Source of the DNA: Epithemia pelagica
Taxonomy: Eukaryota > Bacillariophyta > Bacillariophyceae > Surirellales > Surirellaceae
Direction: 5' to 3'
NCBI GenBank assembly: GCA_946965045.2
Contig: OX337234.1
Span: 2,480,001 to 2,544,000 of the forward strand
DNA: 64,000 nucleotides
The notes beneath the pieces were generated by a model that saw nothing but the letters and a program-made list of their open reading frames with translations, was not told the origin of the DNA and did no database searches. The position numbers and the translations under genes were made by a program. Positions within the stretch are counted from its first letter, which is position 1, and every line of letters begins with the position of its first letter. Shown here in pieces: positions 8,633 to 19,897 of this stretch.

Positions 8633-10984
8633 TTATTCTCTAGCGCACAAAAAATCGCCCGTAGCATCCGGAAAGTCAGCAGTCGGAGGGGGAAAGTGCA
8701 CGCCAACAGCCTCCAGGGCTTCCTTGTCCAATGCAATGTCTCTTTGAATTGCATCAACGAGAGATTTATCCGCATGCCCATCCAATCTATTCATGATGTC
8801 AGTTGTTGCTGCCCAACTGCGAAGTTTTGGATCCATAGCAGCCCTTGTCTGGGAAGCGGTGTCAGCCTTCAACTTGTCCAGCGCTTTAATGAATTCAGAT
8901 TTAATGGAATCTCTCGCACCGTCTCTGGTTTTGCCTTGGCTAATCTGAACGACTCCGACTAGCTGTCGCAAAGATTGCACGGTATTATTCCAGTAAGCCT
9001 TATCGTTTGATTTCAGTTTCCCTCGTGGGAACGTGTTTGGGGCCCAGGTTCCGTATTTCTCACTGCGATATCGTTTCCGCGTGGACCGCAGGAAGCTAGT
9101 GTCCTCAACTCCCGTCATAGTGTCAGGGGAAGGTGCTGTAGAGGGAAAGGTGACCTCATCAAACTCCATTGCCTGCAAATTGACAAATCCGAAATAAGAC
9201 AGACTCTGCTCAGGCTGGAGAAACCATAGCTGAGCGTCAATCTCTTTGCCAATTCTGCTGCAGGTGTCAATAAACTCAATAATCATCGACTGCAGAACCG
9301 AATGGTATTTCTCAGCAACTGTGAGCTGCAGACCTGCAATGACAAAACGTTTTTCCTTTCTGAACATGATGACAGCATCGATCGCGGCAAAAGAGTCGCT
9401 CGTGGCTTTTGCAAATACGCAAAAGTCTCCTTCTTTGTCTTTGGTGAGTTTCTGGGCCTCCAGTTCGAAGTTAGCCATGGTCTCAAACGTGATGAAATTG
9501 ATAGCTGATGCAGGCACTTCGAGAAGCACTTCAATAGAGGGATTATCAATATTCACAGGAAGTACAGAGCCCACTATGGATATGTGAGCCTCTTGGCCGC
9601 CCATTTTCTTTGTGAGCATCGGCTCCCAGATCCAGTCAGCAAAGCCCCGTGCCTTCGGAATTTGAAGTAGGTCTCTCATTAGTTGCTGGAGATTCTTATC
9701 TGACTCATCTATTTCCTTTTCCGCTAAGCACCGAGCGACGTACGGTGAGGGGGCTTGGATCTCAAAATCATTTCGGAATGGGTTTGTAGGGACAATGTGC
9801 CCAACAAGGCCAGGATAGACCTTCAACCCAGCAGGGGAATTGGAAATTGCATCATCCAAGACAGCAAGTTTTTTTACCATACCCATGATGCTGTATTCAG
9901 CAAGGGCCCCATCAACTGCCCGTTTTGCAAGATCGGGATTGCTCACCGCTGGTAGGCAGAGGCGTGGAACACCCCCAACAAATTTGAATGCTTTCCGAGC
10001 CTCCAGAGCCCGAGCCTCCCTGTCCCTAGGATTTATTTCCGGTCTTGCTGCCATTGCCTCTACCTCTCTTTCAGCTGCAGGATTAATGAAGCAATAGTTG
10101 CCAAACACTTCAGACGCATTCTGTTGTTGCGTAACATCGTGCCACCGATCTTTGTTTGCCGAGGTAATGATTAGAACAAAGCCCGAAGGGTAGTTCCCTG
10201 GGGTGCCCTGACTAAGATCCACAACGTGAATCACTTTTGTTGACGGGTTTGATGTGCCAAAGCAGAGGTTCACGTTCCTCCACCGATAATGAACTTACCA
10301 GTCAAAAACCTTTGCAATGAACAAACCAATAATGGCACCGAGAATCGACTTGCCGGTTCCCTGGACTCCAGTAAGTATCATTGTGCTATCCTTTTGGACT
10401 TGGTCATCAGTTGCTGTGACGAAATCCTCATGGACTCTTTCGAAGAAGGCAATCGTCGAGCACAGAATGTAGGAATAGCACTGACGCCAATAAATAAGAG
10501 GGACTTTCACATCAAACCATCCCATGCGCTTGACTCTCATATGATCTTCTCCATCGAGTTTCAATTCAGCAACTTCTTGATCGAAGAATTCCTTCATTGA
10601 CGTAACCGCGGGGTCGGATGCTGCTGCTGCCTCAGCGTGATCTACATTGTTCGCTGGCTGCTCGTTCAGTAACCCCCCAGCCTGGATTCGATACCGCGTT
10701 CCTCCAATAGTCAGGACACCGCCATCACAAACAAGGAGGGTTGCAAACGTCTTGATAAATGGCTCCAAGCCGTTGGAACGGACGGCAGAAAACGAGTACG
10801 GAGGACCCGAGTAAAGAGTTGTGTCCGGAGAAAGAATGTTCACTTCTTCTTCATCCCACTTGATGCGCATGCCGTCACTTGTCTTGAACACATTCACTAC
10901 GGGTAGTTGCGCCGCCAATGAGGCTACAGATAATGCGGAAGCAGGGGCGGTGGTAGACTTGCTTGGATCCACGTTGGCAGCCAT
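8633..10984 (-). CDS. Crinkler/RHS-type P-loop NTPase with degenerate PD-(D/E)XK-like nuclease domain
   Basis: Start at ATG 10984. The first exon (to ~10299) ends with a Walker A motif, LTGVQGTGKS, and the frame then meets a stop inside a GTAAGT. The second block (10273 or slightly later, to 8633) continues with an NTPase strand 'GFVLIITSAN', a 'FINPAAEREVEAM' helix and 'GGVPRLCLP', the hallmark end of the Crinkler/RHS NTPase. The C-terminal half has F-A-A-I-D-A-V (~9378) and G-L-Q-L-T-V-A-E-K-Y-H (~9320), the D...Q-x-T...H form of the restriction-endonuclease fold seen in these proteins. The family is linked by published comparative work to mobile elements and secreted effectors; a role here is not evident. 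Two splice solutions keep frame: a 21-nt intron (10278-10298) or one of ~86 nt ending at CTTAG. Expression is unknown. Confidence 0.7.
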
Positions 10985-11039
10985 GAAATAATGTATTTGT
11001 GTTGACAGTTCACGGTCTTGACGAGACGGGCTGAACAAT

Positions 11040-11335
11040 CATTGCGTACCCGCCTGTTGGGACTTGGGACAAGATAGGGAATAGTCTATTCTTCCAGCTG
11101 CCGCGCCTACCCGCTAGAGGGTACGGTCGACCGACTGCCCTGGCGCCATTACTCTCTGAATCATGGAGCGGGGGGACAGCCCGCTTGTGACAAGGGGCCA
11201 CATAGACGAACCGCTTTTCGGGCCCCACATCTAGCCCTCCCAACCACCTAATCACAGCGGACTCGAACCCTGGACACCCATGAACCGAGACCATCATGAG
11301 CAAAGGTCCGAACCACTCGACCAAGGCGGCTGGTG
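11040..11335 (-). mobile_element. tRNA-derived SINE-like unit
   Basis: On the minus strand a tRNA-like head starts near 11330 (GCCGCCTTGG). It contains an RNA polymerase III box A (TGGTCGAGTGG, 11323-11313) and box B (GGTTCGAGTCC, 11269-11259), 54 nt apart, as in tRNAs with a long variable arm (Leu/Ser). Neither the T stem nor the anticodon stem pairs and no 3' acceptor strand is present, so it is not a working tRNA. The following ~215 bp are unrelated to tRNA, as in a SINE body. The 3' end is not defined. Confidence 0.45.
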
Positions 11336-11425
11336 GGACGGGTAACGGGTAAGGATAGTCGCGACCAAACTACGACTACGACAACAAAAGAGGAGATGAC
11401 GTGTCAGCCAGAGGGAGTAGCTTGG

Positions 11426-11478
11426 GGGACTCTACTGACGGTTAACATACTGACACAAAAAATGAACTTGTTTTACTG
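11426..11478 (+). repeat. Direct repeat copy 2 (partner at 7929)
   Basis: TAGCTTGGGGGACTCTACTG followed by the blocks GACGGTTAACAT, ACTGACACA and AAAATGAACTT, in the same order and orientation as the copy at 7929-7990. It lies ~195 bp upstream of the beta-COP start codon. Confidence 0.8.
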
Positions 11479-11672
11479 ACGATCGGTCCAACTTTTTTTG
11501 TCGGTTTGTTTGGGAAGACGTAAGCTTCATGATTCAAAGCGACAACCGGGAGTCATTGGAGACATTTTGGTTTGTGCCAATCGTCGAGAGAGTGGAAGAC
11601 CTCTTGAGAAAGCTTGGAGGCGAGACCTTGTTGCGTAAACGGAAAGAGAGGAGAAAGGGTGTTGCTGCAATC

Positions 11673-14600
11673 ATGGCTCCATCAAATTCGAATGAATCGT
11701 ATTGTACCTTCACTCTTGCGTCGGATGTGACGGCGGGAGGTCTTCCCTCTGAGGAAGACATTGCGAGAGATTTGGAATCCAAAGATACGGCCGTACGTAG
11801 CGAGAGAGCTTCATTTTGAGATGTTTGGTGATAGTTCTAGAGAACGACTGAGTAGTCTGACCGGTACCTCGATGTGTCGTTTTCAATTTTTTGCTTTCTG
11901 TGTGATTCACAGGTGAAGAAACATGCCTTGAAAGCCGCCATCATGGCCATGTTGGGTGGTGAGCCCATGCCCCGTATTTTGATGCAAGTTATTCGTTTTT
12001 GCATCAACTCGGATGACAAACAGTTGAAAAAGCTTTGTATGTTGTACTGGGAAGTCGTTCCAAAGTACCAAGAACCATCATCTGAAGCCATGCTGGCCGC
12101 AGCATCCGGTGGTCCCCCGGTTGTTCGGAAGATGTTGCCCGAAATGCTCCTCGTATGCAATGCCTTGATGAACGATTTGAACCATCCTAACGAATACGTT
12201 CGTGGATCCATGCTTCGTTTCTTGTGTAAGGTGAAGGATGAAGAAATCCTCGGCCCTCTGATTCCCAGCGTCAAGGCGTGCCTCGAACATCGTCACCCCT
12301 ACGTTCGGAAGAATGCTGCCTTGGCCATCTTCCATGCTCACAAATTGCACGGCGAAACTCTCATTCCCGATGGTCCGGAACTGATTTCCCAGTTTCTTGA
12401 GCAAGAAACGGATGTGGCGTCTCGTCGTAATGCATTTTTGATGTTGTTCAACGAGAACGAAGAGTTGGCCTTTGCCTTTTTGGCCCGCAACATGGACGAT
12501 GTGGGCAAGTACGGCGATGGCTTTGCACTCCTTGTTTTGGATTTAACGCGCAAGGTTTGCCGCCGCGATCCGACGCAAAAGTCTCGTTTTGTCCGTGTCT
12601 TGTTTCAGATGTTGAGCAGCAGTTCGCCGGCTGTTTCCTACGAAGCCGCATGGACCCTGGTGTCGCTCAGTTCGGCCCCTACTGCCGTTCGTGCTGCTGC
12701 CATGACCTATGTCAATTTGTTGAATGGACAGAATGATAATAATGTCAAACTGATTGTTTTGATGCGCTTGGAATCACTGAAGGAAAAGCATACGAAAATT
12801 CTTCAAGAATTGTTGATGGACATTCTTCGTGCCCTCAGCAGCCCCAACCCGGATATTTGCAAAAAGGTGTTGGAGGTTATCCTTGATGTCATTTCTACTC
12901 GGAATGTCCAAGACGTTGTTAACGTCCTCAAGCGTGAAGTTCAGAAAACCATTTCGGACGATGTTCAGCAAGAGAAGGGTTCGGACTATCGTAACATGCT
13001 CATCCGTACGATTCACGGTTGTGCCGTGCGTTTCCCACAGGTTGCCGAATCAGTGGTGCATGTCTTGACGGACTTCTTGGCCACTGATTCCGGTATGCAG
13101 GTTATCATATTTGTTCGTGCCATTGTCGAACAGTACCCAGACTTGCGAGAACCACTCCTTACCAAGCTCCAATCGAGTTTGGACACGGTATCGTCCAACC
13201 AAGTTTTGTGTGTTTGTCTCTGGATTCTTGGAGAATACACCGAAAACGCTGATGGTATCACAGAAGCCTTTGATACCATCGTCGAACAAGCGGGGGAACC
13301 GCCGTACATTATTCAGGCAAAGGAGAAGGAAGCTGAAGAAAAAGCGGCTGCCGAAGCTGCGTCGGGTCCTAAGATTGTCACCAAGAATGTTGTCTTATCG
13401 GACGGCACCTACGCCACACAAACGGTGTACAGCGAAAGCAAGACACCTACCCTCTCGGATCGTACCCCCGCGCTCCGCAAGATGCTTATTTCGGGTGACG
13501 TCTTCCTGGGAGAGACTATGTCGGCCGCTTTGACGAAACTTTGTCTTCGCGCCAGCGACATGCCAACTATCGCCCCTGCCAAAGTCAAGTCCATGACTGC
13601 TACCGCCGTCTTGGCAATGTGCGGTGTTGTGAAAATGGCTGAAGTAACAGTGGCGGCTCAACGATCGAGTTTGACGGACTGTCAAGAACGTATCACTCTG
13701 TGTTGTCGGGCTCTTTTGGACCCTGCCGCGAAAGAGCTGCTCAAGGATATCTTCATGAAGGATGGTCGCCGACGCTTTGCTGAGTTCTTGAAAATTATTA
13801 AGGAAAAAGAACTCAAGGAAACGTCCAAGAAGGACGATGACCGGAACAAAAAGCAAGGAATCGCAACCACTCAACCAGACGATCTTATTCACTTTCGTCA
13901 GCTCAAATCTATCGCATCATTGGGAGGAGGTGACCTCGATCTGGACGACGGTGCCGATTTGGCTCGTGCGACTGGATACGATAGTGCGGGATCTCTGTTG
14001 AGTTCCGAGCTCTCGCACGTCTACCAACTTAGTGGATTTGCCGATCCAGTGTACGCCGAAGCTTTGGTGACGGTTCATGATTACGACATTGTATTGGAAA
14101 TCCTTGTCATGAACCGAACACCCAACACTTTGGCAAACTTGACGGTCGAACTAGCGACCATGGGAGACATGAAAATTGTCGAACGTCCCCAGTCCCACAC
14201 AATCGGTCCCTTGGACCAAATGACTATTCGTGCCTCCATCAAGGTGAGCTCCACCGAGACTGGACACATTTTCGGAACAATTGTATACGATGACACATCC
14301 ACACGTGAGAAATGTTATGTGAATCTCAATGACATTCACATGGATATCATGGATTACATTCGTCCCGCAATGTGTACCGATGAGGCTTTCAGGAGTATGT
14401 GGGCTGAGTTCGAATGGGAAAACAAGGTGGCGATTTCCACTTCCATCACTTCCTTATTGGACTTTTTGAATCACATTGTCACGTCGACCAATATGAGTTG
14501 CCTCACCCCCTTTGATGACACCTCGGAAAAGCAAGGCTCTTTCCTTGCGGCAAATCTCTATGCACGAAGGTACGTAACTTTTTCTGTTGATTTTCGATTG

Positions 14601-15032
14601 ATTCGTCGTTGTGTTTCCCCGGTTTCGTGTTGGATGCCTTTGTAACCGGTTTCCCTCGGTTGGCGTCCGTTAATGCCGGGGTAAATTGGGCCTAGAGAAC
14701 GTTTTGCGCCGAACAGGCGTTGTTCTTGAATCGTCGATTCTTTGTTGCAAGCTTTGGATTTTGCAGTATCCCAACCGAACCAGGGCATCGTTGAATTGAT
14801 ACACTCCAATTTTCATTACATTCTGTTTCTAACTTATTTTTCTGCTTTTGCCTATGTCAGTGTGTTTGGTGAGGATGCCTTGGTCAACGTCTCCGTAGAA
14901 AAGAAGGAGGACAATGATGGGAAACTCGCTGGATACATCCGCATTCGTTCGAAGACTCAAGGCATTGCCCTCAGTTTGGGAGACCGGATCACGTCCGTCC
15001 AACGGGGACTGCCGGAACAACCTAAGCAGTAG
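11673..15032 (+). CDS. COPB1: Coatomer subunit beta (beta-COP), three exons
   Basis: Exons 11673-11792, 11913-14569 and 14861-15032 join in phase to 982 residues (human ~950). Introns are 120 and 291 bp with GTACGT donors and CAG acceptors. The N-terminal ~500 residues are an adaptin-like HEAT solenoid ([28 protein letters not shown]). The charged linker is lysine/glutamate-rich, and the C-terminal third carries the beta-COP appendage ([37 protein letters not shown] across the last junction). The protein is part of the F-subcomplex of the COPI coat, which retrieves cargo from Golgi to ER. An in-frame ATG at 11529 exists, but 11673 gives the usual short N-terminus and lies closer to the conserved region. 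The gene ends 106 bp from the convergent RPF1 gene. Confidence 0.97.
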
Positions 15033-15138
15033 ATAGGCTAGCATTCTTGTCTAGATTAACTCCACATCCCTCATATTCTCGCTAGTGTGCTAAATGCAGC
15101 CTGTTGGGACAGATAAAAGAACCATGTCGTTATGGTTT

Positions 15139-16200
15139 TTACAAGTGGAACTTCCTTCGCGTTGTATCCATCTCCTTCCGTTTGTGGAACCATTCATATT
15201 CACCATGTTTGGTGTCAAAAGTACCCTCTTGCAGCCATCTCAACTTGAGCGTGAATCGCGGACCTAACTCTTGCAATCTCGTGTTTACCGCTGGTCCCAA
15301 CGATTTGTTTTCCATCATTTTAGCTTTCTGTTTGTCATTCATTTCATCAAAGATGTAACGATGTTGTCTCACGAATATGTAATCACGTTGATTGTGAAAG
15401 GTCACGACTTGTCGTCCTTGAAACTGGGCATCGTGGGGGAACAGACTTCCTAGCAAACGACCCACCCGATGTCCCAGGCGTGTTCCGAATCCATGTAGAT
15501 TGAGTTCGGGAATGTGTGAGGTTTGGGAACCGTGGTGTGGAATGTCTGTGCTTGTAATGACATTGGAGACTTTGAAAAAAGCTGTTGGTCCCGCTTGACA
15601 AGTATCGTCGTGCTGTCTCAAGTGAGAAATGGTCATTCCATTGCATACTTTGCTCTTCTCAGAGAGCACAATAAGATGCGTAAAGTTGCGGTTCGATGCA
15701 AATTTGCAGATTTCCTTGACGGAATACGATTTTCGGGGGTAGAAGTGAAGTGATGGTACCATTTTTTGCAGGTCAGCAATAAAGTAAAATAGATTTTGAG
15801 ATGGTCGTGGCCGTGTAGTGATGAGGAGTTTCGGTTTCTCGTCCTCGTTAAAGTAGGGCGCAAATTCGTCGTCGGCTTCGTCAGCCATAACTTCGGGATC
15901 TTCAGCCAAGACCATGGTGGGCTCCAGCTCCCTAGTATTCTCTAGCGTCTTTGGTGCTTGCTTGACAACTTCTTGTCCAAGCTCTTCTGCTTCTTTTACG
16001 CGCTTTAATTTCGCTTCCTTACGTGCCGCATTCTTTTGTTGCAGGTACTTCCCATACATCTCACTCCGTTTCATTTTGTTCGCAATATGCGATGGATTTC
16101 GTCGTAATGGGACAGAAGCTTGAGATTTCTTGACATCCTTCCCAAGTTTTGCCGTATTAACGGGCTTCTTCCCAGTCGGAGCGTTTGATTTCTTCCCCAT
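15139..16200 (-). CDS. RPF1: Ribosome production factor 1 (Brix domain)
   Basis: ATG 16200 (M-G-K-K-S-N) gives 353 residues in one exon. A basic, lysine-rich N-terminus is followed by a coiled, charged segment and then the Brix domain from ~115: KPKLLITTRPRPS, the invariant GPTAFFKVSNV, GRQVVTFHNQRDYIFVRQHRY and LGPRFTLKLRWLQEGTFD. The end EYEWFHKRKEMDTTRRKFHL is diagnostic of RPF1 rather than BRX1, IMP4, SSF1 or RPF2. RPF1 acts in the nucleolus in 27S pre-rRNA processing for the 60S subunit (family knowledge). No insertion or break is seen. The start chosen excludes 21 hydrophobic upstream residues that lack an ATG. Confidence 0.95.
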   Translation of the reverse strand: MGKKSNAPTGKKPVNTAKLGKDVKKSQASVPLRRNPSHIANKMKRSEMYGKYLQQKNAARKEAKLKRVKEAEELGQEVVKQAPKTLENTRELEPTMVLAEDPEVMADEADDEFAPYFNEDEKPKLLITTRPRPSQNLFYFIADLQKMVPSLHFYPRKSYSVKEICKFASNRNFTHLIVLSEKSKVCNGMTISHLRQHDDTCQAGPTAFFKVSNVITSTDIPHHGSQTSHIPELNLHGFGTRLGHRVGRLLGSLFPHDAQFQGRQVVTFHNQRDYIFVRQHRYIFDEMNDKQKAKMMENKSLGPAVNTRLQELGPRFTLKLRWLQEGTFDTKHGEYEWFHKRKEMDTTRRKFHL

Positions 16201-16406
16201 GGTCACAGACTGTGTAAGAGGAAATAAAAAATGAATGACTGGTTGCCATGGGCGATGATGCAACGGTCGCTTCTGAATCGCTGTAAGATAAAAACTACCT
16301 ACTGAAAAAGTATAACCAAGAGCTCTAGGACTCTAGGAGTAGGTTCGAGCAATCATCCTTAAGGATTCCGCTTCGACAGTTTAGGTCCATGATTCTATAT
16401 CCGATG

Positions 16407-18245
16407 TTAATCCCCTCCTTCATCAGCAAACTGTTCCCCATCTTGATCTGATTCGCCACCCAACAGAGGTGTTTCGGCATCTTCCTGCTCGTCATCCCCA
16501 TCGTCATGGGCCGGCGCCGCTTCTTGTCGTGCACGGGTTTCTTCCACGCATTTTTCCCAGCTGCTAAAGTGCATAATCGCAAACACAATAATGGCCTCAA
16601 AGCCACCGCAGATTGCCTCCAGCCAGTACACACCGAGCAAATTCCCATGGAAGTACAAAATATACAGGGCAACTCCTCCAATCGACAAGGGTAATTCCAA
16701 TCCAAAACTCAACAAGGTGGAGATAAAAGGCCGTCCCATACCCGAGAAGACACCAGATGTGATGTTTCCCACAAGCATATTGAGGTAGGTACCGGCTAAC
16801 ATGGCCGGAATGAGGGTGTCACTTAGACCCAACACCTTTTCATCGTTGGTGGCAATTCTCAAAATGGTCGTGCCAAGCGGCAAGAAAAAGACGGCGACGA
16901 CCACATTCACAGCGGTAATCGTATACAAGAGTAACCACGCCGAGCTTTTTGCGGCCTTCCAATCCCCACGTCCCAAATGGAACCCAACGCGAATCGACGA
17001 AACCATACCGGTCGTGGCCGACAAGGTTCCACTCCAAGGGATACTGACCGTAGACAGGGCGGAGGATGCGGCCAGGGCGTTTTCACCGAGACGTCCCACC
17101 AGAATGGTAGTGGCTTGGTTGGCACAGGCCTGGAAGAGTAAGGTACCAATGTTGGGCAAAGTTTGCTTCATAAATTCAATGGTACGGTCTAGCGTGTGGT
17201 GACGGAAGGACAGACCTGGCCAAGTAGCGAGGTGATGTTGCTTGTAGAGGAACATGTAGATAAAGTATACCACACATTGCATCGTGCGTGAAATGGACAA
17301 GGAAATGGCAGCTCCCACAAAGCCAAATCCGCTCCAAAACTTAAACGGTCCTCCAAACACGAAGATGTAATTTAGAAGTGCGTTGATAAAGAGGAAAGCA
17401 ATGTTGTTGTACATAGCTGGTTTGGGTAAGCCTTGTGCCTGAAAGTAAAAGCGCATACATTGGTACTGCAAAAAGCCAATGGTGACGAGGATTGACGCAA
17501 TTTTCGCCTTGTGTTAGAAATCGTTGTGTGATTCAACCAATAGTAAGACAGAGCAACAAAAATGACCATGACGACGTACCAATCCATTGGGAATGGGCCA
17601 AACGACATTGAACTTGGAGTAAAGACCCGCTACATGAGACACATCGGCAGGAAAGTCCAACATTCGAAGGATCGGTTCCACGTAGAAGCAACCCACCAAA
17701 CAGGGCAACATGGTCAGGGACAACCAAAACATGGACTGCTGCAACCAAATGCCCGCCATTTTGGGATTGCCACTTCCCACCGCTTGTCCCACCAAAGCAT
17801 TCAACACCTGGTTAAATGCCAGGGGAGGAATGAGCAAGACATTGACCACCATGTCCGACAGGGTTGCCGCCGCTAAATAGGTCATGGCGGTGTGCGATCC
17901 GGAAGTAATGTGCCCGACAAAGGCACTGTCGGTGGAGGCCATACCCATACGACAAAAGAAAGAAATGGCAAGGGGAAGACCCAAGTTCACCATTTCCAAT
18001 AATTCTCCAGAAATTGTATAAAGATAGTCATCATTGTTGTTGTTGTTGTCAGCATCCCCATTTTCGTCATTGTTATCATCGGTCTCATTTTCGGCGACCA
18101 CGGTTACAGTACCATTGGCGGCGGCGTTTGCCTTGTTGTTGTCCGAAGGTGGAGATTCGACATCATTGCTGGTGGCTTCCCCATTCTCTCCGTTCGATGA
18201 CGGAAGAAGGGGCTCTTCCAGTGTTGTTGCAGCAGATTCCTCCAT
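16407..18245 (-). CDS. MATE family multidrug/metabolite exporter, two exons
   Basis: Exon 1 is 18245-17580 and exon 2 is 17465-16407, with a 114-bp GTACGT...TTGCAG intron in phase 0; total 574 residues. The N-terminal ~80 residues are cytosolic, rich in N, D, E and S. They are followed by about 12 hydrophobic helices. MATE signatures include LVNLGLP-type entry to TM1 (EMVNLGLPLAISFFCRMGMA), FNQVLNALVGQAVGSGN and, across the splice, PNGL/YQCMRFYFQAQGLPKPAM. MATE proteins export organic cations or metabolites using H+ or Na+ gradients. The acidic C-terminal tail is cytosolic. The substrate cannot be read from sequence. Confidence 0.93.
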
Positions 18246-18752
18246 GATACCAAAAGATATAGTTGTGCTCCTCGCTTCGAATGAGAAAACTTTCCAACGC
18301 TATTCGATGTACTTCGATTTTTGGCGCAGTTGCCGTGTTACCGGGGGAATGAATGAGGCCTTTTCCGGAAAAAGATCCGTTTCCGCACAAGATCCCTTTT
18401 TCCAACAAATCTTAGGGCAAAAAATTCTTTTTTCCTTCTTTTGAGATCATTTTTCCACTTTATGGAGAATTATCAACTTTTTATAAGAATTTTGGGATGG
18501 TGGTTTACGTTCTTGAGAATTGAGAACACAACAACCTTCTCATCAAAAAACCATTTACGCTATTAGGAGTACCATATTTCCATTTCGTCAAATCAGGGCG
18601 TCGCACCTCTGGGCAGGTGGCTTTGGCCCTTCTCTTCTGAGACCCTCTCTACCGGCATCTCTCACTCTATCGTTCTACTAGGTAGGTGTTTTGTGCTCTT
18701 TCGTGGTTGTACGGAAAACTCCAGCGCACAAACCAATCTGGATGGAGCTACA
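18246..18752. promoter_or_regulatory. Divergent promoter region
   Basis: About 500 bp between the MATE gene (minus) and the membrane-protein gene at 18753 (plus). It is AT-rich around 18420-18500 with T-runs; no defined motif could be assigned. Confidence 0.4.
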
Positions 18753-19401
18753 ATGAGTTCCGACGACTACACCAACCGCCACACCACGCACAAGAAGCAC
18801 CCCAAAACAATCATTGATGCTCAGGGCAATATTCTCGGCGGCCCTACAGCATCCAACAACCAGGCGACAACTGTTGCATTAGGCGAGGCTCCTCATGGTG
18901 GTTCGTCCAGAAACAACAACGGCAACAACTCGATCCAGCAGCTCCTGGCCATCCTGCAGCGCGCGACAGATTGCAATGGAAGAGGAGGCCGTGACATTGA
19001 TGTGTTTGGGTTCTTGTTAGACCGAAGGCAGTTTATTATTTTGATCGTCGCTTGTTTGATCATGTTTGGATTCCAATTTTGTAAGGACGACTGCTGTCTC
19101 GCTGTACTTTATACAAGTTTTCCTCCGAGACTCACTCTATACTCTGTACATCTTTCGGTCTCTCTTTCCTTTGCATCGTTACAATTGTCATTCAATAGCA
19201 TGTTTCCTTCTCTTGGCCATGCTGCTCCATCGCATATATCAGCAATGGACAGATCAGAGAAGTAGTTCGCGCTCCATCTCCAGCAATCTACAAAGAGGAC
19301 GAGGTGGAGGTGGTGGAGGTACCCCACCTCCCACAACAACGTGGGGAAATCGAGGCGTTCGCGGTATCTCGGATCTTCCTTGTGATTCAGTGGTTGGATG
19401 A
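18753..19401 (+). CDS. Hypothetical small membrane protein, two exons
   Basis: ATG 18753; exons 18753-19080 and 19199-19401 join in phase to 176 residues through a 118-bp GTAAGG...AATAG intron. The N-terminal ~90 residues are polar (N, S, T, H; a tract of NNNGNNS). A conserved-looking segment, SIQQLLAILQRATDCNGR, precedes one long or two short hydrophobic helices that span the splice junction (FIILIVACLIMFGFQF, then CFLLLAMLLHRIY). The C-terminus is Arg/Gly-rich. The continuity of the hydrophobic segment across the junction supports the splice. A further exon cannot be excluded, since the sequence to ~19715 stays open in another frame. Family not recognised. Confidence 0.5.
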
Positions 19402-19897
19402 CAACGAGTGTAGTGTGGGCATCACTCACATTCACACTCGATGCGCACATCCAAAATGGAACATTATTTTCCTATGGAATGGGGATGGAGGAACGAGAAG
19501 ATACATACCGAATGATGCCATTGAGTATGGATCTCCAAACTCGGTGGTGGAGAGTGCAAAACATTCTTCTTATTCCTGTCACAGACTTGTCGTCGTGGTT
19601 TTTGATCCGAGGATGTGTGACCAAGGCTAGTCCCACGTGCTTGTCAGTTCACATTAGCCGTATGCGTCGCAAGAATCTGCAACGCAACTGCAGAATAGAA
19701 AACTTGACCAAATAAATGATCTTGTTGATCGAATGGAGACGTACAAGCTTGTAGGAAACAGTCGCACGTCGTCCAATCGCCCTTCAAGTCACCAGGATTC
19801 CTTGTGTTTGAAACGCGATTGTGAGATGTGGTTGTTCAAGAGCGGCGATTAACTTTTTCCATTCGACAGGTAATGTCAAAAGGATCTCTTGTTGACT
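19402..19897. other. Spacer, possibly extra exon of the upstream gene
   Basis: An open frame at 19398-19715 (about 105 codons) has protein-like composition (e.g. LQTRWWRVQNILLIPVTD) but starts inside the end of the previous gene, and I could not fix splice sites. Otherwise no feature. Confidence 0.3.

Noticed and set aside
11259-11330. Functional tRNA-Leu/Ser gene
   Set aside because: Boxes A and B are good, but the T, anticodon and acceptor stems do not pair.
15139-16200. BRX1 identity for the Brix protein
   Set aside because: The C-terminal E-Y-E-W...E-M-D-T-x-R-R-K-F-H-L block is specific to RPF1.
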